Shown in pieces: positions 1-9,143 of a stretch of DNA of 64,000 nt. The stretch's first letter is position 1. The number at the start of each line of letters is the position of its first letter. Source of the stretch: Aurantiochytrium sp. KH105 (lineage: Eukaryota > Sar > Bigyra > Thraustochytrida > Thraustochytriidae); NCBI GenBank assembly GCA_003116975.1, contig BGKB01000016.1:127127-191126 (forward strand). The letters run 5' to 3'. The notes below the pieces were generated by a model. It saw only the letters and a program-made list of their open reading frames with translations, was not told the DNA's origin and searched no databases. Made by a program: the position numbers and the translations under genes.

Positions 1-1111
1 TAAAGGCTTGGAGTTTGGAAAGTGCGTTGCCACCGCTGTTGGCAGCCGCAGCTTGCACGCGACGCTCCAATGCAGTGACAAGACGGGTAGCTTCGAGCGC
101 ATCCGCGATGCGGGGCGCCGTAACAATGAGCAGAGCGATCCGTGAAGCGTGCTCAGACGAGACACCTGCGCAAAGGGCATCAAGCGAAGCTTCGATTGAC
201 GCCGCACTCGAGAGGTTCTTGACCGCGACGCGCACGGCAAAGACCGTCGTGCCGAACCAGCGAGGGGAGACCGTCCGCAAGGCAGACTCCATGACCTTGG
301 CCGAGTCCACAGCGACAGCTTCGGCACAAAGTCGCAGACCCATAACGGCAAGCGCATCGTCCTGGCCCGCGTCAACGATTACCGGCAACGCTGTGCGACG
401 ACGTGCCATGGCCAATTTGGCGGGCCACTGCTCGACGAGCTCACTGCCTCCGAGCCAAACGCCATCTGCGCCAGCTGCTGCAAGTTTTCCAACCTCCGTG
501 GCAGAACAGGCCAGGTGAAGACGCGAATTGGGCACCAATGCCGAGGGCGCTGGCGCGAAAAAGAGCGAGCGAGCAAAGGCGGTAAATTCTGCAGATACAC
601 GATCCCATTCTCTATCTTCGAGACCGATGCAGAAACGGTGTGTGGCGCAGGCAAGAAACCAGGGCAGTCGCCGCTGATAAACTTCTTCGATCCCGGCACC
701 GTACTTTGGCCTTCGCGCCAAGCTCTGCGAGTCTTCCACTTCGGCCTGATTGGCAGCTTCCTTGGCCTCGAGCTCGGTCACAATGTCTTTGATGTGACGA
801 TCCACAAAAATCACAGCCTGCAGCATCTGCAACCGTTCGCGGGCAGGCTCGGTTTCCACAATGCCGCCGCCGCACGAGATCACGGCGCCTTGCGGATGTG
901 CTGCGAGCACCTTTTCAAAGGCTTCGAGCTCGAGTCTGCGAAAGCCGTCCCAGCCCTCGGCAGCCACGATATCTCCGCAGGATTTTCCGGCATCCCGCTC
1001 GAGCTCTTCGTCCATATCAATGAACGCGTACCCAAGCGCGGTGGCGCCGACGCGGCCCAGCGTCGACTTGCCGGCGCCGCGCATGCCCACGACCACCACG
1101 GACTCGCCCAT
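1..1111 (-). CDS. AROM-derived shikimate kinase / dehydroquinase-like protein (3' part outside window)
   Basis: The frame is open from the ATG at 1111 to the window edge (about 370 codons), so the C-terminus is missing. Residues 4-170 match the shikimate kinase module of fungal/protist AROM: P-loop GMRGAGKST, FIDMDEELE, SCGGGIVETEPARERL, then RRPKYGAGIEEVY followed by RLPWFLACATHRF. From about residue 195 the sequence aligns loosely with the type I 3-dehydroquinase that follows in AROM (GADGVWLGGSEL against the usual GADAVELRVD). The catalytic Glu and Arg of that motif are replaced, and no lysine occurs where the Schiff-base Lys is expected. The dehydroquinate synthase and EPSP synthase modules that normally precede are absent: upstream of 1111 is low-complexity sequence. 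It is either a shortened AROM or a regulator-like derivative of the QutR type. The kinase module looks intact, the second module inactive. A shikimate dehydrogenase module may follow outside the window. Confidence 0.75.
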   Translation of the reverse strand, partial: MGESVVVVGMRGAGKSTLGRVGATALGYAFIDMDEELERDAGKSCGDIVAAEGWDGFRRLELEAFEKVLAAHPQGAVISCGGGIVETEPARERLQMLQAVIFVDRHIKDIVTELEAKEAANQAEVEDSQSLARRPKYGAGIEEVYQRRLPWFLACATHRFCIGLEDREWDRVSAEFTAFARSLFFAPAPSALVPNSRLHLACSATEVGKLAAAGADGVWLGGSELVEQWPAKLAMARRRTALPVIVDAGQDDALAVMGLRLCAEAVAVDSAKVMESALRTVSPRWFGTTVFAVRVAVKNLSSAASIEASLDALCAGVSSEHASRIALLIVTAPRIADALEATRLVTALERRVQAAAANSGGNALSKLQAF

Positions 1112-1576
1112 GCTGGATGCTCTTCTCCTCTGGCGCTCCTCTTTCCCTGCTCCTCCACCTCTGCCCGAGCCGTCGCGGAGTCCTCGGATCTTGCAGCGCT
1201 CGCCGCCGCCTCGGACGCGGTGGCGTCTTGGCTTTGCAGGCTGGCAGCCGCTCGCTCGAACTTGGTCGCCGAGGATAGCGGACAGTGAATCAGCGAACGA
1301 TTGATTCATTGGTTCACTGGTCCATTGATTCATTGATTGATTCATTGACTGTGCATGCGAATGAATGAATGAATGAGAGAATGGATGTAGGCCTATGAAC
1401 GAAAGCACGAGCACAAGAACAGCCCTAGGACCAGGAAGACAGACCGTGAACGCGAAAGCGAGAGCGAGCACGGCAGACCTCGCGCAGGACCGAGACCAAG
1501 ACCAAGACCAGGATCAGGTTCAGAAAAGGAGAGCGGGGGGAAAGAGGGGCGGGGAGGGACTGCCGCTCGCGACGCC
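1112..1576. other. Intergenic: shared 5' region of two divergent genes
   Basis: This spacer separates the divergent AROM-like gene and the first NadD-like gene. It holds a short AT-rich patch of degenerate ATTGATTC/GAATGAAT repeats at about 1295-1385 and otherwise GC-rich sequence without a convincing reading frame. It presumably contains both promoters; I see no recognisable element. Confidence 0.5.
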
Positions 1577-2269
1577 ATGGCGACCGCGGGGAGACAACGG
1601 GTGGCCATCTTTGGCAGCAGCGTGGACCCTCCAACGGGGACCGGTGGGCACCTGGGCCTCGTGAGCTTTCTCGCGTCCAGATTTGATGGGGTCCTTGTGC
1701 TTCCGGTGTACGAACACATCTTTGACTCAAAAAGGAGCAGACTTGCGCCATTTGAGCATCGCGTGGAGATGGCCAAACGGTGCTTTGCAGGTGTCGAAGG
1801 CAAAGTCGAAGTCTCGCTCGTTGAAAAGGAAGTCGCGCAGATTGTTGAGGCCGGTCAACGAGTCGGCACCTATGACGTGCTCGAGCATTTGCGCAAGATT
1901 CTAGAGAACAAGAACAGGGATTTTGTTCTTGCGCTTGGCGGCGACACCTTTGCAGACATCGTCGCAGGCAAATGGAAGAACGGTAATGAAATCCTCGCGT
2001 CCACCGAGATCGCCGTCATTAGTCGGCCGGGCGTCGCGGCGACCGAGTACGATCCATCAAAAGTCAAGGGAGTTTGCTTTTACGAGATGCCCAGGGCATC
2101 AGACATCTCCTCCACTGCCGCGCGTGAAGCTTGCGCGGTTGGCGACGAAGAAACCCTCGCCAAGCATCTGCACCCGGATGTTGTTGCCTACATCAAGGCG
2201 AACAAGCTGTACGGTTATGGTCACGAGGCCGAGAATGCAGAGGCCCCAGCACCAATAGATGCTACTTGA
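1577..2269 (+). CDS. NadD-like nicotinate/nicotinamide mononucleotide adenylyltransferase, copy 1
   Basis: A 230-aa nucleotidyltransferase of the HIGH superfamily. It opens with RVAIFGSSVDPPTGTGGHLG, corresponding to the NadD signature GGSFDPPHxGH but with the first His/Thr displaced by an insertion. It has the mid-domain LALGGDTFADI and the C-terminal ISSTxxR-type loop (SDISSTAARE), followed by VVAYIKANKLY, which matches the end of bacterial NadD (VxxYIxxxxLY). NadD joins ATP to nicotinate mononucleotide in NAD synthesis; the exact substrate here is inferred. A paralogue lies 1 kb downstream on the same strand (3238-3942). The ATG at 1577 puts the P-loop-like motif at residue 9, as expected for the family. 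Confidence 0.8.
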   Translation: MATAGRQRVAIFGSSVDPPTGTGGHLGLVSFLASRFDGVLVLPVYEHIFDSKRSRLAPFEHRVEMAKRCFAGVEGKVEVSLVEKEVAQIVEAGQRVGTYDVLEHLRKILENKNRDFVLALGGDTFADIVAGKWKNGNEILASTEIAVISRPGVAATEYDPSKVKGVCFYEMPRASDISSTAAREACAVGDEETLAKHLHPDVVAYIKANKLYGYGHEAENAEAPAPIDAT

Positions 2270-3237
2270 TGTTTATAATTATTATAAGAAAATTAGTGAC
2301 TGTTTACTTTGAACGAAACGACCCACCAGGGCAAGACTTTTTGCCATGCGTGAAAGCGAATGCCGCGCACGGAGAAGGATGCTGCCGAGTGTAATCACGA
2401 AGTGAAGCACACAGACTAGTGATCTCCAATTATTACGTGAGGGATTCGGAAATGATGTGAACAGACAGCAGCGCCACAGAGAACGGTCACGTCAATCCTG
2501 CATCCATGGGAGGACTTGCTATGGCTATCTCGACATCTACTAGTTCATGCGACCTGATAGAAAATCTAAAAGCACTCGCAGCATGAACGAGCACGACCGA
2601 GAGATTTACGATCAACAACAAGCTCTCCACTACATCCTCTGGACGAATCTTTAAGGCGGCGAGTACATTAATCTTCATGACGAGACCAATTCGTCTTGCC
2701 AGAACCAAATCCACCCTGGCGATCGCATCACAAGCAATTCATTTGCATCTAGCAATCTCGGCAATTTCTTTCTCTCTTTTCTTCAGAAAGCAAACAAAAA
2801 AAACACGACGAATCTTAAACGGTCCATCCTCCTTTCAGGTAAGATAATCGTTGCCACATTTTTGGCAACTCGCTTGGGCTGTTGTCTCACCCCCCATTTT
2901 TATTGCCCCCGTCGTCGTTGCGACCTCTTGGGATGTCCTTTCTCTCCCTATTCTTCGTTGCCTCCTTTCTAGCCCCTTTCTTCTTCTTGCCCTTTGATGT
3001 TGCAACTTTCCTTGCGCACTCACAGTCAAAAGTCCAGCTTGGCTCTGCTCGTCCCTTCGTTCTTCCCTCGCTCAGCAGCGCGTGCACACACTTTCACATC
3101 GAATAGGTATGCAGTGACCAAAGGGTTCTCCTAGTTTGCCCAAGCAAAACCCCAAGGCGGAGAAGCTAGCTGCGCCCACGTGCGAGCGTCGCCGCTCTGT
3201 GGTGGCGCACAACACCGTGGAGACAGAAGAGAAGAGA
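2270..3237. other. Intergenic between the two NadD-like paralogues
   Basis: A 968-bp AT-richer spacer with T-rich pyrimidine tracts (about 2760-3080) that may form the promoter of the downstream copy. No reading frame here resembles a protein. The open frame of copy 2 runs upstream to 3136 only through a TTG codon and has no homology there. Confidence 0.5.
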
Positions 3238-3942
3238 ATGACAAAGAAGAAGCGCGTGGCTATCTTCGGCAGCAGCTCCAACCCTCCCACGGGAAAAGAG
3301 GGCCATCTCGCGCTGGTTCGAAAGCTCGCCGAGGACTTTGACCACGTGCTGGTCGGCCCCGTGTACAGGCACATCTATTCGACCAAGCACAATTTGGCCG
3401 ACTATGACGACCGGCTTGAAATGGCAAGGAGATGCTTTGCTGGCATGCCGAACGTCGATGTGAGCGACGTTGAAAAGCAGCTCTTTGATGAGTTCGAACG
3501 TCAAGACAAAAAGCTTGACAACGGCGAAAGAGAACCTGTTGGCACGTTTGACGTCCTTCAGCACTTGCGCTCCCTACCAGAGAACCAGGACATTGAGTTA
3601 ACCCTCGCGCTTGGAGGCGATACCTGCAAGGACCTTCTCGAAGGCAAATGGAAAAAGTCCAATGAAATCCTGGCGTTGACCAAAATTGTCGTCTTTCCTC
3701 GTCATGGCGAAAGCCTTCCACAGCACGACAACTTCGACATTTATATTTATGATCAAGCGCCAACGAAGGGCACTTCTTCGACCAAGGCGCGAGAGGCATG
3801 CGAAACGGGAAACTTTGGCGCGCTTGCCGAGATTGTCGAACCATCTGTCTTGGCATACATTAGAGAAAAGAAACTTTATACGACAATGGGTATGGCAGAC
3901 GTATCGGCGTCGAACGAGGCTTCGCGCATGAGCCAGCTCTGA
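3238..3942 (+). CDS. NadD-like nucleotide adenylyltransferase, copy 2
   Basis: A 234-aa protein from the ATG at 3238, which aligns with the start of its upstream paralogue at 1577. Shared blocks are RVAIFGSSSNPPTGKEGHLA, RLEMARRCFAGM, VGTFDVLQHLRSL, LALGGDTCKDLLEGKWKKSN and the C-terminal TSSTKAREAC with VLAYIREKKLY. The family signature (H/T)xGH reads KEGH, so the first catalytic-loop residue is not conserved in either copy. The two genes are a tandem duplication, moderately diverged, with copy 2 carrying an extra loop around residues 85-95. The likely activity is nicotinate or nicotinamide mononucleotide adenylylation, but altered substrate use is possible. Confidence 0.8.
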   Translation: MTKKKRVAIFGSSSNPPTGKEGHLALVRKLAEDFDHVLVGPVYRHIYSTKHNLADYDDRLEMARRCFAGMPNVDVSDVEKQLFDEFERQDKKLDNGEREPVGTFDVLQHLRSLPENQDIELTLALGGDTCKDLLEGKWKKSNEILALTKIVVFPRHGESLPQHDNFDIYIYDQAPTKGTSSTKAREACETGNFGALAEIVEPSVLAYIREKKLYTTMGMADVSASNEASRMSQL

Positions 3943-4159
3943 AAGACCCTATTGTGTCCGGTTGCGACGGAGCAAGCACAAAAGACTAATGTATATACAA
4001 GTATTCCGGCGCCATAAAAGATGGTGTACTGGACAATCTTTTATAGAAACTCGAGATTGACAACGACTCATTCTTTCCTCTTCATCTGTTTGCTCTGTTC
4101 AATCTTGCGCAAAACCTCCTAGCGAGTTCTTTCCTATTCTTTTTTTAAACGACAACAAT

Positions 4160-5563
4160 CTAGCTGGACATATTTGCCTTCGTCTTGGCAACAAAGTCCT
4201 CAAGCGTCGCGATCTGCGCCTTGAAATAGTCGGCCACAAGCGGTTTCACGCGGTCACGCCGCGCCGCAATGTCCTTCGCGCGGTGCTCAAGGACCTCTTG
4301 TGCGATAATGCCGAGGTACTTTGTAGCCTCACGATCGTGTTCTTCCGAACAGGCTGGAATCACAAATGGCTTGACAGAATCTTTGGGGTGCGTCTGCTTT
4401 GCGCGCAAGATCTGGGCCGTTTGGTCCTTTGTGGCAACCGCGAGCCGTGCAGCCTGCATTGCTTTGCCTTCTGGCTCGAGACTCAGCAGGGAAAATCCAT
4501 CGAGCCTGGCATCCGAGGTCAGCGTGAGCTTGAGAGGCAGTAATGGGTCATCGCCGCGCAGATTGATCTGCTCCATGACAACGTCGTGCTTGTTTTTGCC
4601 AGGAGGCATGCAAAAGCCAGCGTACACCAAGAGCGTGTCATTGGCCCGCGGTCCATAAAAGATGCGAAACTCGTCTCCTTTGGCAAAGGCGTGCATGGCT
4701 GCGCACTCGAGCATGTCCGAGGCCATGTCGAACGATGCCGTGTGTTTGCCCTCGTCGTGATTGCACATGTCAAAGACGGGAATAAGTGCCAGACCATGCT
4801 GCGAAGGGTCTGCCTCGAGTGGGACTGGGTTCTGGCGCGTCATGGCGATTTCCAACGCCCAGAGAAAGAGCCCGTAGTTGAGCTTTGGCATGCTCGCGCG
4901 CAGACGGGTTTCCACGTGGCAGTAGAACATGAAGGAATTCAGAATGCGCAGCACCGCCTGCCGACCGGCCTCGGTCCCCTCGAGCCCGTCGAGCTCCTCC
5001 GTCGTCCAGCTCATGGGTAATGTCGGGAACTTGCGCGGCAAAATGTCAAGATATGGCTTGAAAAAGGAATCCTCGCCGCGCGAGACCTCAACGAGCAGCA
5101 CAAGCGCAAGTGCCAAACTCGGCACCCTGCGGACGTGCCCATCAGTACGAAGCATTTCTCCAACCACATTGCGCTTCGACTGCGATCTCGCCACGGCCTC
5201 GATGGATATCATGAGTTTGCGGGGTACGGCAAAAGCCACCTCATCCTCGGCGACATCTCGCGTGCACTTGACACCATTGCACCCAAGCTCTTCGATCCAC
5301 GCAAAGTCTACACTCGTCAACTCTACGCCATTTTGCCCGAGCCAGGCGCGGAAGGCATCCATGCGCTTCTCCTCCTCATCCTTGTCCACCTCCTGCTCCT
5401 GCTCCTGCTCCTGCTTCTCCTTCTCGTCCTTTGTGCCTTCAATCTTGTGCACAAGCGCTCGGCACTTGTCAATGATCTCGAGCTTCTCGCTCCAGACTGC
5501 CGCGCGCACGCCGCGCGCCGCCTCGAACTGAACTTCTGCCAGCGCCTGCGTCACGCTCGACAT
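4160..5563 (-). CDS. SET-domain protein methyltransferase, SETD3 / Rubisco-LSMT type
   Basis: A 467-aa protein from the ATG at 5563; the same frame stays open far upstream but without homology. The split SET domain runs from WIEELGCNGVKCTRDVAEDE through LIPVFDMCNHDEG (the conserved NH of the AdoMet/substrate site, about residue 270) to FRIFYGPRANDTLLVYAGF (about 300-318), which matches the YGxRxNxxLLxxYGF signature of SETD3 and LSMT enzymes. A helical Rubisco-LSMT substrate-binding-like domain follows (about 330-460). Family members methylate lysines or, for SETD3, actin histidine-73; the target here is unknown. The start lies 190 bp from the divergent LarB-like gene, so the two probably share a promoter. 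The N-terminus has a short Glu/Gln/Lys-rich stretch encoded by CTC/CTG repeats. Confidence 0.88.
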   Translation of the reverse strand: MSSVTQALAEVQFEAARGVRAAVWSEKLEIIDKCRALVHKIEGTKDEKEKQEQEQEQEVDKDEEEKRMDAFRAWLGQNGVELTSVDFAWIEELGCNGVKCTRDVAEDEVAFAVPRKLMISIEAVARSQSKRNVVGEMLRTDGHVRRVPSLALALVLLVEVSRGEDSFFKPYLDILPRKFPTLPMSWTTEELDGLEGTEAGRQAVLRILNSFMFYCHVETRLRASMPKLNYGLFLWALEIAMTRQNPVPLEADPSQHGLALIPVFDMCNHDEGKHTASFDMASDMLECAAMHAFAKGDEFRIFYGPRANDTLLVYAGFCMPPGKNKHDVVMEQINLRGDDPLLPLKLTLTSDARLDGFSLLSLEPEGKAMQAARLAVATKDQTAQILRAKQTHPKDSVKPFVIPACSEEHDREATKYLGIIAQEVLEHRAKDIAARRDRVKPLVADYFKAQIATLEDFVAKTKANMSS

Positions 5564-5595
5564 CCTCGCGCGCCCTCGCCCGCCCTGCTGCTCCT

Positions 5596-5619
5596 CTGCT
5601 GCTGCTGCTGCTGCTGCTG
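5596..5619. repeat. (CTG)8 microsatellite
   Basis: Eight CTG units just upstream of the SET-domain gene start, inside the short divergent promoter shared with the LarB-like gene. A candidate length-polymorphic site. Confidence 0.85.
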
Positions 5620-5753
5620 ATGCACGTGCGTGCTCGCGCCGGCAGCGGGTCTTTTGCTTTTGCGTTTTGCACAACAGCAACAACAACACTTGTTTTGCAA
5701 AAGCAAAAGCTGCAAACGACCTCGGTTGCAAAGGGGTTTTCTGCGCGGAGATC

Positions 5754-6757
5754 ATGAGCACAGCGCGCGAGGGTCTTCGCCGCGTGCTGGCTGCGGTTGC
5801 CGCGGGAGAGGTGCGTTCACTGGGACGCAATGTGATGTGATAGATCGATGCGCGACGCCCGCACCGCGGAGGCTGCACGTGTACATAGCTAACCTTGCGG
5901 CGCCAAGAGGATATTCGTTCGCTTCGATCATCCGCATCGTTCATTTGCACCTGCGGCACCTGACAAATAACACAAAACAAATGACGATCCAACAAATTGC
6001 CTAAACTGGCCCGACCATACCGTGCTCGCGGGTAAAATAGGTGTCCGTGGCTCGAGCCGAGACTGAGATCTCTGCATCGCTGGCAAATGATGCCGTGCGC
6101 AACTTTGCCAAACTTGATGCAGCGCGAGAGGTCCGCACAGGCTTTCCCGAGGTTGTATTCGGTCAAGGCAAACGCCCCGAGCATGTCGTCTCGATCTTTG
6201 CCCGTGCGCAGGAACGTGGAATGGCCCTTTTCGGCACGCGAATCAGCCCCGAGGTCGCGGGTCTTGTCTCTGCAGAGGTTTCCGGCATGACGTATTATCC
6301 TGAAGCCCGCATCGCAGCTGTACATGCCACGCCAGCTGTCCCCGACGATGATTGCTTTGATGTTAGCGTCCTTACGGGGGGCACTGCCGACCTCGAAGTC
6401 GCCGAAGAGGCTGCCGTGACACTCGAATTGAACCACATTGCGCCACGGCGCGTCTATGATGTCGGCGTTGCGGGCATTGATCGTCTCTTGAAGCAAACAG
6501 ATGTGCTGCGAAAGTCAAAGGTCATCATTGCCGTCGCTGGCATGGAGGGTGCCTTGCCAAGCGTCGTCGCTGGTCTTGTCGACTGCCCTGTGCTGGCTGT
6601 GCCCACGAGCGTTGGCTATGGTGCCTCCTTTCAAGGCCTCGTGCCCCTGCTCGCCATGCTCAACGGCTGCGCGCCAGGGGTCTCCGTCGTGAACATTGAC
6701 AATGGCTTCGGAGCCGCTGCCATGGCCAAAAAGATACTTGATACAGCCAAACGCTGA
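5754..6757 (+). CDS. larB: LarB-like / PurE-related AIR carboxylase family protein (spliced)
   Basis: Two exons: 5754-5810 and 6041-6757, giving 257 aa. Exon 2 encodes the whole LarB core: TGFPEVVFGQGKRPEHVVSI, LTGGTADLEVAEEAA, YDVGVAGIDRLL, VIIAVAGMEGALPSVVAGL, VPTSVGYGASFQGL and SVVNIDNGFGAAAMA. The ATG-initiated 57-bp exon 1 reads MSTAREGLRRVLAAVAAGE and, joined in phase 0 to VSVARAE, restores the usual LarB N-terminal helix ending in GEVS. Without splicing the frame hits a stop nine codons into the intron. In bacteria LarB carboxylates nicotinate adenine dinucleotide for the nickel-pincer cofactor; it is not classical purine PurE. Its role in a eukaryote is unknown, and no LarC or LarE is nearby. 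Confidence 0.87.
5811..6040 (+). other. Spliceosomal intron in the LarB-like gene
   Basis: A 230-bp phase-0 intron with donor GAG|GTGCGT and acceptor AAATAG|GTG. It has an in-frame TGA and a length not divisible by three. Removing it joins exon 1 (19 codons) to the conserved LarB domain. It is the only intron in the window strongly required by homology. The latter half (about 5930-6010) is AT-rich, as expected near a branch site. Confidence 0.8.
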
Positions 6758-6962
6758 GCGACGCTCACCTCCTTTTTGTCTTTGCATCAAACATTGCGGA
6801 GGCATAAAAAAATCGCAAAGGTCTTCCCGACTCTACCAAGATTCGACATCATCTTGTTAGTGTACGTGTCTCAATCATATCAATGGCCTCGCTTCGTCCT
6901 CTACATTCTAGCACCACCAAACAATTGTATACCTCATTCACTTTTCTATTTCGGTTCATCAT

Positions 6963-9143
6963 TTACATTTCGCAGCCCACAGGCTTGCGGTACGGAAAGC
7001 AGGCATAATCGGCTGCCGCATAGCTGCAAATCTCCTTTTCGAGACTCTCAAACGAGACTCCTTCGAGATCACGCGCATGCTTCTTGGCCGCCGACTTCTT
7101 GTTGACATTGATACGCCCAAAGGGCTGATGCGGAACGCCCAAAATAGATTCGAGTGCGCGAATGTCATCCTTGATCGTTTCCAGCTTGCCAATAAAGTCA
7201 AATGAGAGAAAATGGTCCAGACCAGTCGGGCATCGCTGCGTCTTGAACACTTGTGTGAACATGTGCGCCGGCGTGAGCTCACCGCGCCCAAAGGTCCCTT
7301 CGCGAACCATTTTCAGGCACGCCTTGGCACGCGCAGGCTCAAAATCAAGAGTGCGATTCATCTTTTGAAAAGACTGAGGAATCTTTTGGCGTTTCTCCAT
7401 ACGGCGATCGATCTCTGCGTAGGCGCTGTAAAACATGTGCTGCGGGTCTCGAACCAATGTAAAGACAAAATAGTCCTCCAGACGTGTCGAAGGCTCCACC
7501 TGCCGGCGCTCCTCGAGATATGCCATAATGTTGTGCGAGCCGACTGACGTAGCATTGAATCGGTTGCGCATGATCTTGTTCACGAGCTGTGATGCAGCCT
7601 TCATGTTCGACACGTACATGAGCTTGTATGGCTCAGAGATCAGCACTTGACTCCCACGTTCTTTCACCGTCGCACTCGTTCCATTCCTCGCAGCCTGACA
7701 TTTTCCGCGAGATCGCATGCCTAGCTCTCCATTCTCAGCCGTTCCGCTTGGCAAAGCGCGCGCCGCCTTGCACGCAGCAGATTCGAATTTGGCAACGGCG
7801 TTCAGCACACGCTGTGGAATCTTGCTCGTATCGCGAGGTGGCCTGTAATACTTTGCCAGAGGGGCAAACTTGCCAAAAATAACTTGCGTAAGATTGTAAG
7901 CAAGCTGCGGCTTCTTGGTCTCGGGTTGTAAATTGTTGTCATTGAATTCGATGTGCGCTGAGCTTGCCGCGTCGCCCTCCGCACTTTTTGTTGTTAGAAA
8001 TGTGTCTGTGATCGGGGCACTGGACAGCGAATCGGCACCAGTGCTCGATGGCGACAGCAAAGACAAATCTTGCGAACTCGGTGAGGTCATAGAGTTGACA
8101 TTTCCGACCATTGTGTCATCCTTGCCGAGTGTGCTTGCAGAAGAAGACGCATCGAGATCAACATTCATGGCCTCCTTGCTCGATAGTAAAGGCAGAACTT
8201 GCGACCTTGGTGGCACCGTAGAGCTGGCAATTTCAATCGACGCACCATCGTTGCCGAGGGTGCTTGCGGATCTGGACGCATCGAGGTCGACATTCTCGCT
8301 CAATGGCAAAACGTCTGCACTTGCATCCTTTACGTTTGCTTCACTTGCATCAACGTCCTCTGCATTCGCATAAAGTGCATCGGCATCGTTTCCAGTTGCT
8401 GGGACAGCATCACCCTTTGGCGTCAACGTATCCGAATCCTCGGTACCATCGGTAGTATCGCTCTCCCCAGACTCAATTTCGTCGTTGCTTTTTTTGTCCA
8501 CATGCAAGAATGGGAAATTAGTCTTGTGTAAGTCAGAGTCATCTTGAGTACTCAAAGCTTCGACGTCTCTGTTCAGTGTCATCAAAGTGTTTTCGTCGGA
8601 CTTGGATTCTGATGTCAAGATTTCTTCGAGATCGCTCGTCAAGATGGCAATATCATCTTCTTCGTCTTTTGGCGCCAATGCATCCGTTTTTGAGGCAACG
8701 GAACGATCTGATGGCAAAGGTGAGGACGGCGACTTCTCGTTAGCTGTAGAAATCGAGTCTGAATCAACCTTGCTGAGGCTTGAAGAAGACTCCGACGACG
8801 GTCGTAATGGAATATCATATGGGTCAGGAGCCGATACGCGAGACGCTTCTGTTTGCTCTGCTGCACTCGTGGACAATGCAGGAAGAGGATCGAGAGGAAC
8901 TTGCACCAGGTCCTCGTCCTTCTCCCCTTCCTCGTCCGTTTCGTGCTGCGTATCATCGCGAGAGCTGCCACGCCGGAACCAGTCGTTGGGCATCAGAGAA
9001 CCAAGTTGGGCCGAACGTTTAGCCCACGACGATGCCTTGACGGCCTCCGCGTCCGTTGTCCATAGATTGCCCTGCAGCTGTCGCGTGAGCAAGACGCTAG
9101 TCAGACACATGCCAAGCACGACCGCGAGCGCGGTCGAGCGCAT
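6963..9143 (-). CDS. Membrane-anchored sulfotransferase (type II, Golgi-like)
   Basis: A 726-aa protein. Residues 4-20 are a hydrophobic signal anchor (TALAVVLGMCLTSVLL), giving type II topology. A ~470-residue Ser/Asp/Glu-rich stem follows. The C-terminal third is a sulfotransferase domain: LMYVSNMKAAS (about residue 507) fits the 5'-phosphosulfate-binding loop, and FVFTLVRDPQHMFYSAY (about 560) fits the 3'-phosphate-binding helix/strand of carbohydrate sulfotransferases (RDPxxxxxSxY). The P-loop-like motif lacks the usual PKxGxT form, so activity is likely but not certain. Expected role: PAPS-dependent sulfation of glycans in the secretory pathway. The stem has two copies of a ~43-residue unit with DLDAS(R/S)SASTLG at nt 8140-8310. 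No adjacent glycan gene supports a specific substrate. Confidence 0.75.
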   Translation of the reverse strand: MRSTALAVVLGMCLTSVLLTRQLQGNLWTTDAEAVKASSWAKRSAQLGSLMPNDWFRRGSSRDDTQHETDEEGEKDEDLVQVPLDPLPALSTSAAEQTEASRVSAPDPYDIPLRPSSESSSSLSKVDSDSISTANEKSPSSPLPSDRSVASKTDALAPKDEEDDIAILTSDLEEILTSESKSDENTLMTLNRDVEALSTQDDSDLHKTNFPFLHVDKKSNDEIESGESDTTDGTEDSDTLTPKGDAVPATGNDADALYANAEDVDASEANVKDASADVLPLSENVDLDASRSASTLGNDGASIEIASSTVPPRSQVLPLLSSKEAMNVDLDASSSASTLGKDDTMVGNVNSMTSPSSQDLSLLSPSSTGADSLSSAPITDTFLTTKSAEGDAASSAHIEFNDNNLQPETKKPQLAYNLTQVIFGKFAPLAKYYRPPRDTSKIPQRVLNAVAKFESAACKAARALPSGTAENGELGMRSRGKCQAARNGTSATVKERGSQVLISEPYKLMYVSNMKAASQLVNKIMRNRFNATSVGSHNIMAYLEERRQVEPSTRLEDYFVFTLVRDPQHMFYSAYAEIDRRMEKRQKIPQSFQKMNRTLDFEPARAKACLKMVREGTFGRGELTPAHMFTQVFKTQRCPTGLDHFLSFDFIGKLETIKDDIRALESILGVPHQPFGRINVNKKSAAKKHARDLEGVSFESLEKEICSYAAADYACFPYRKPVGCEM

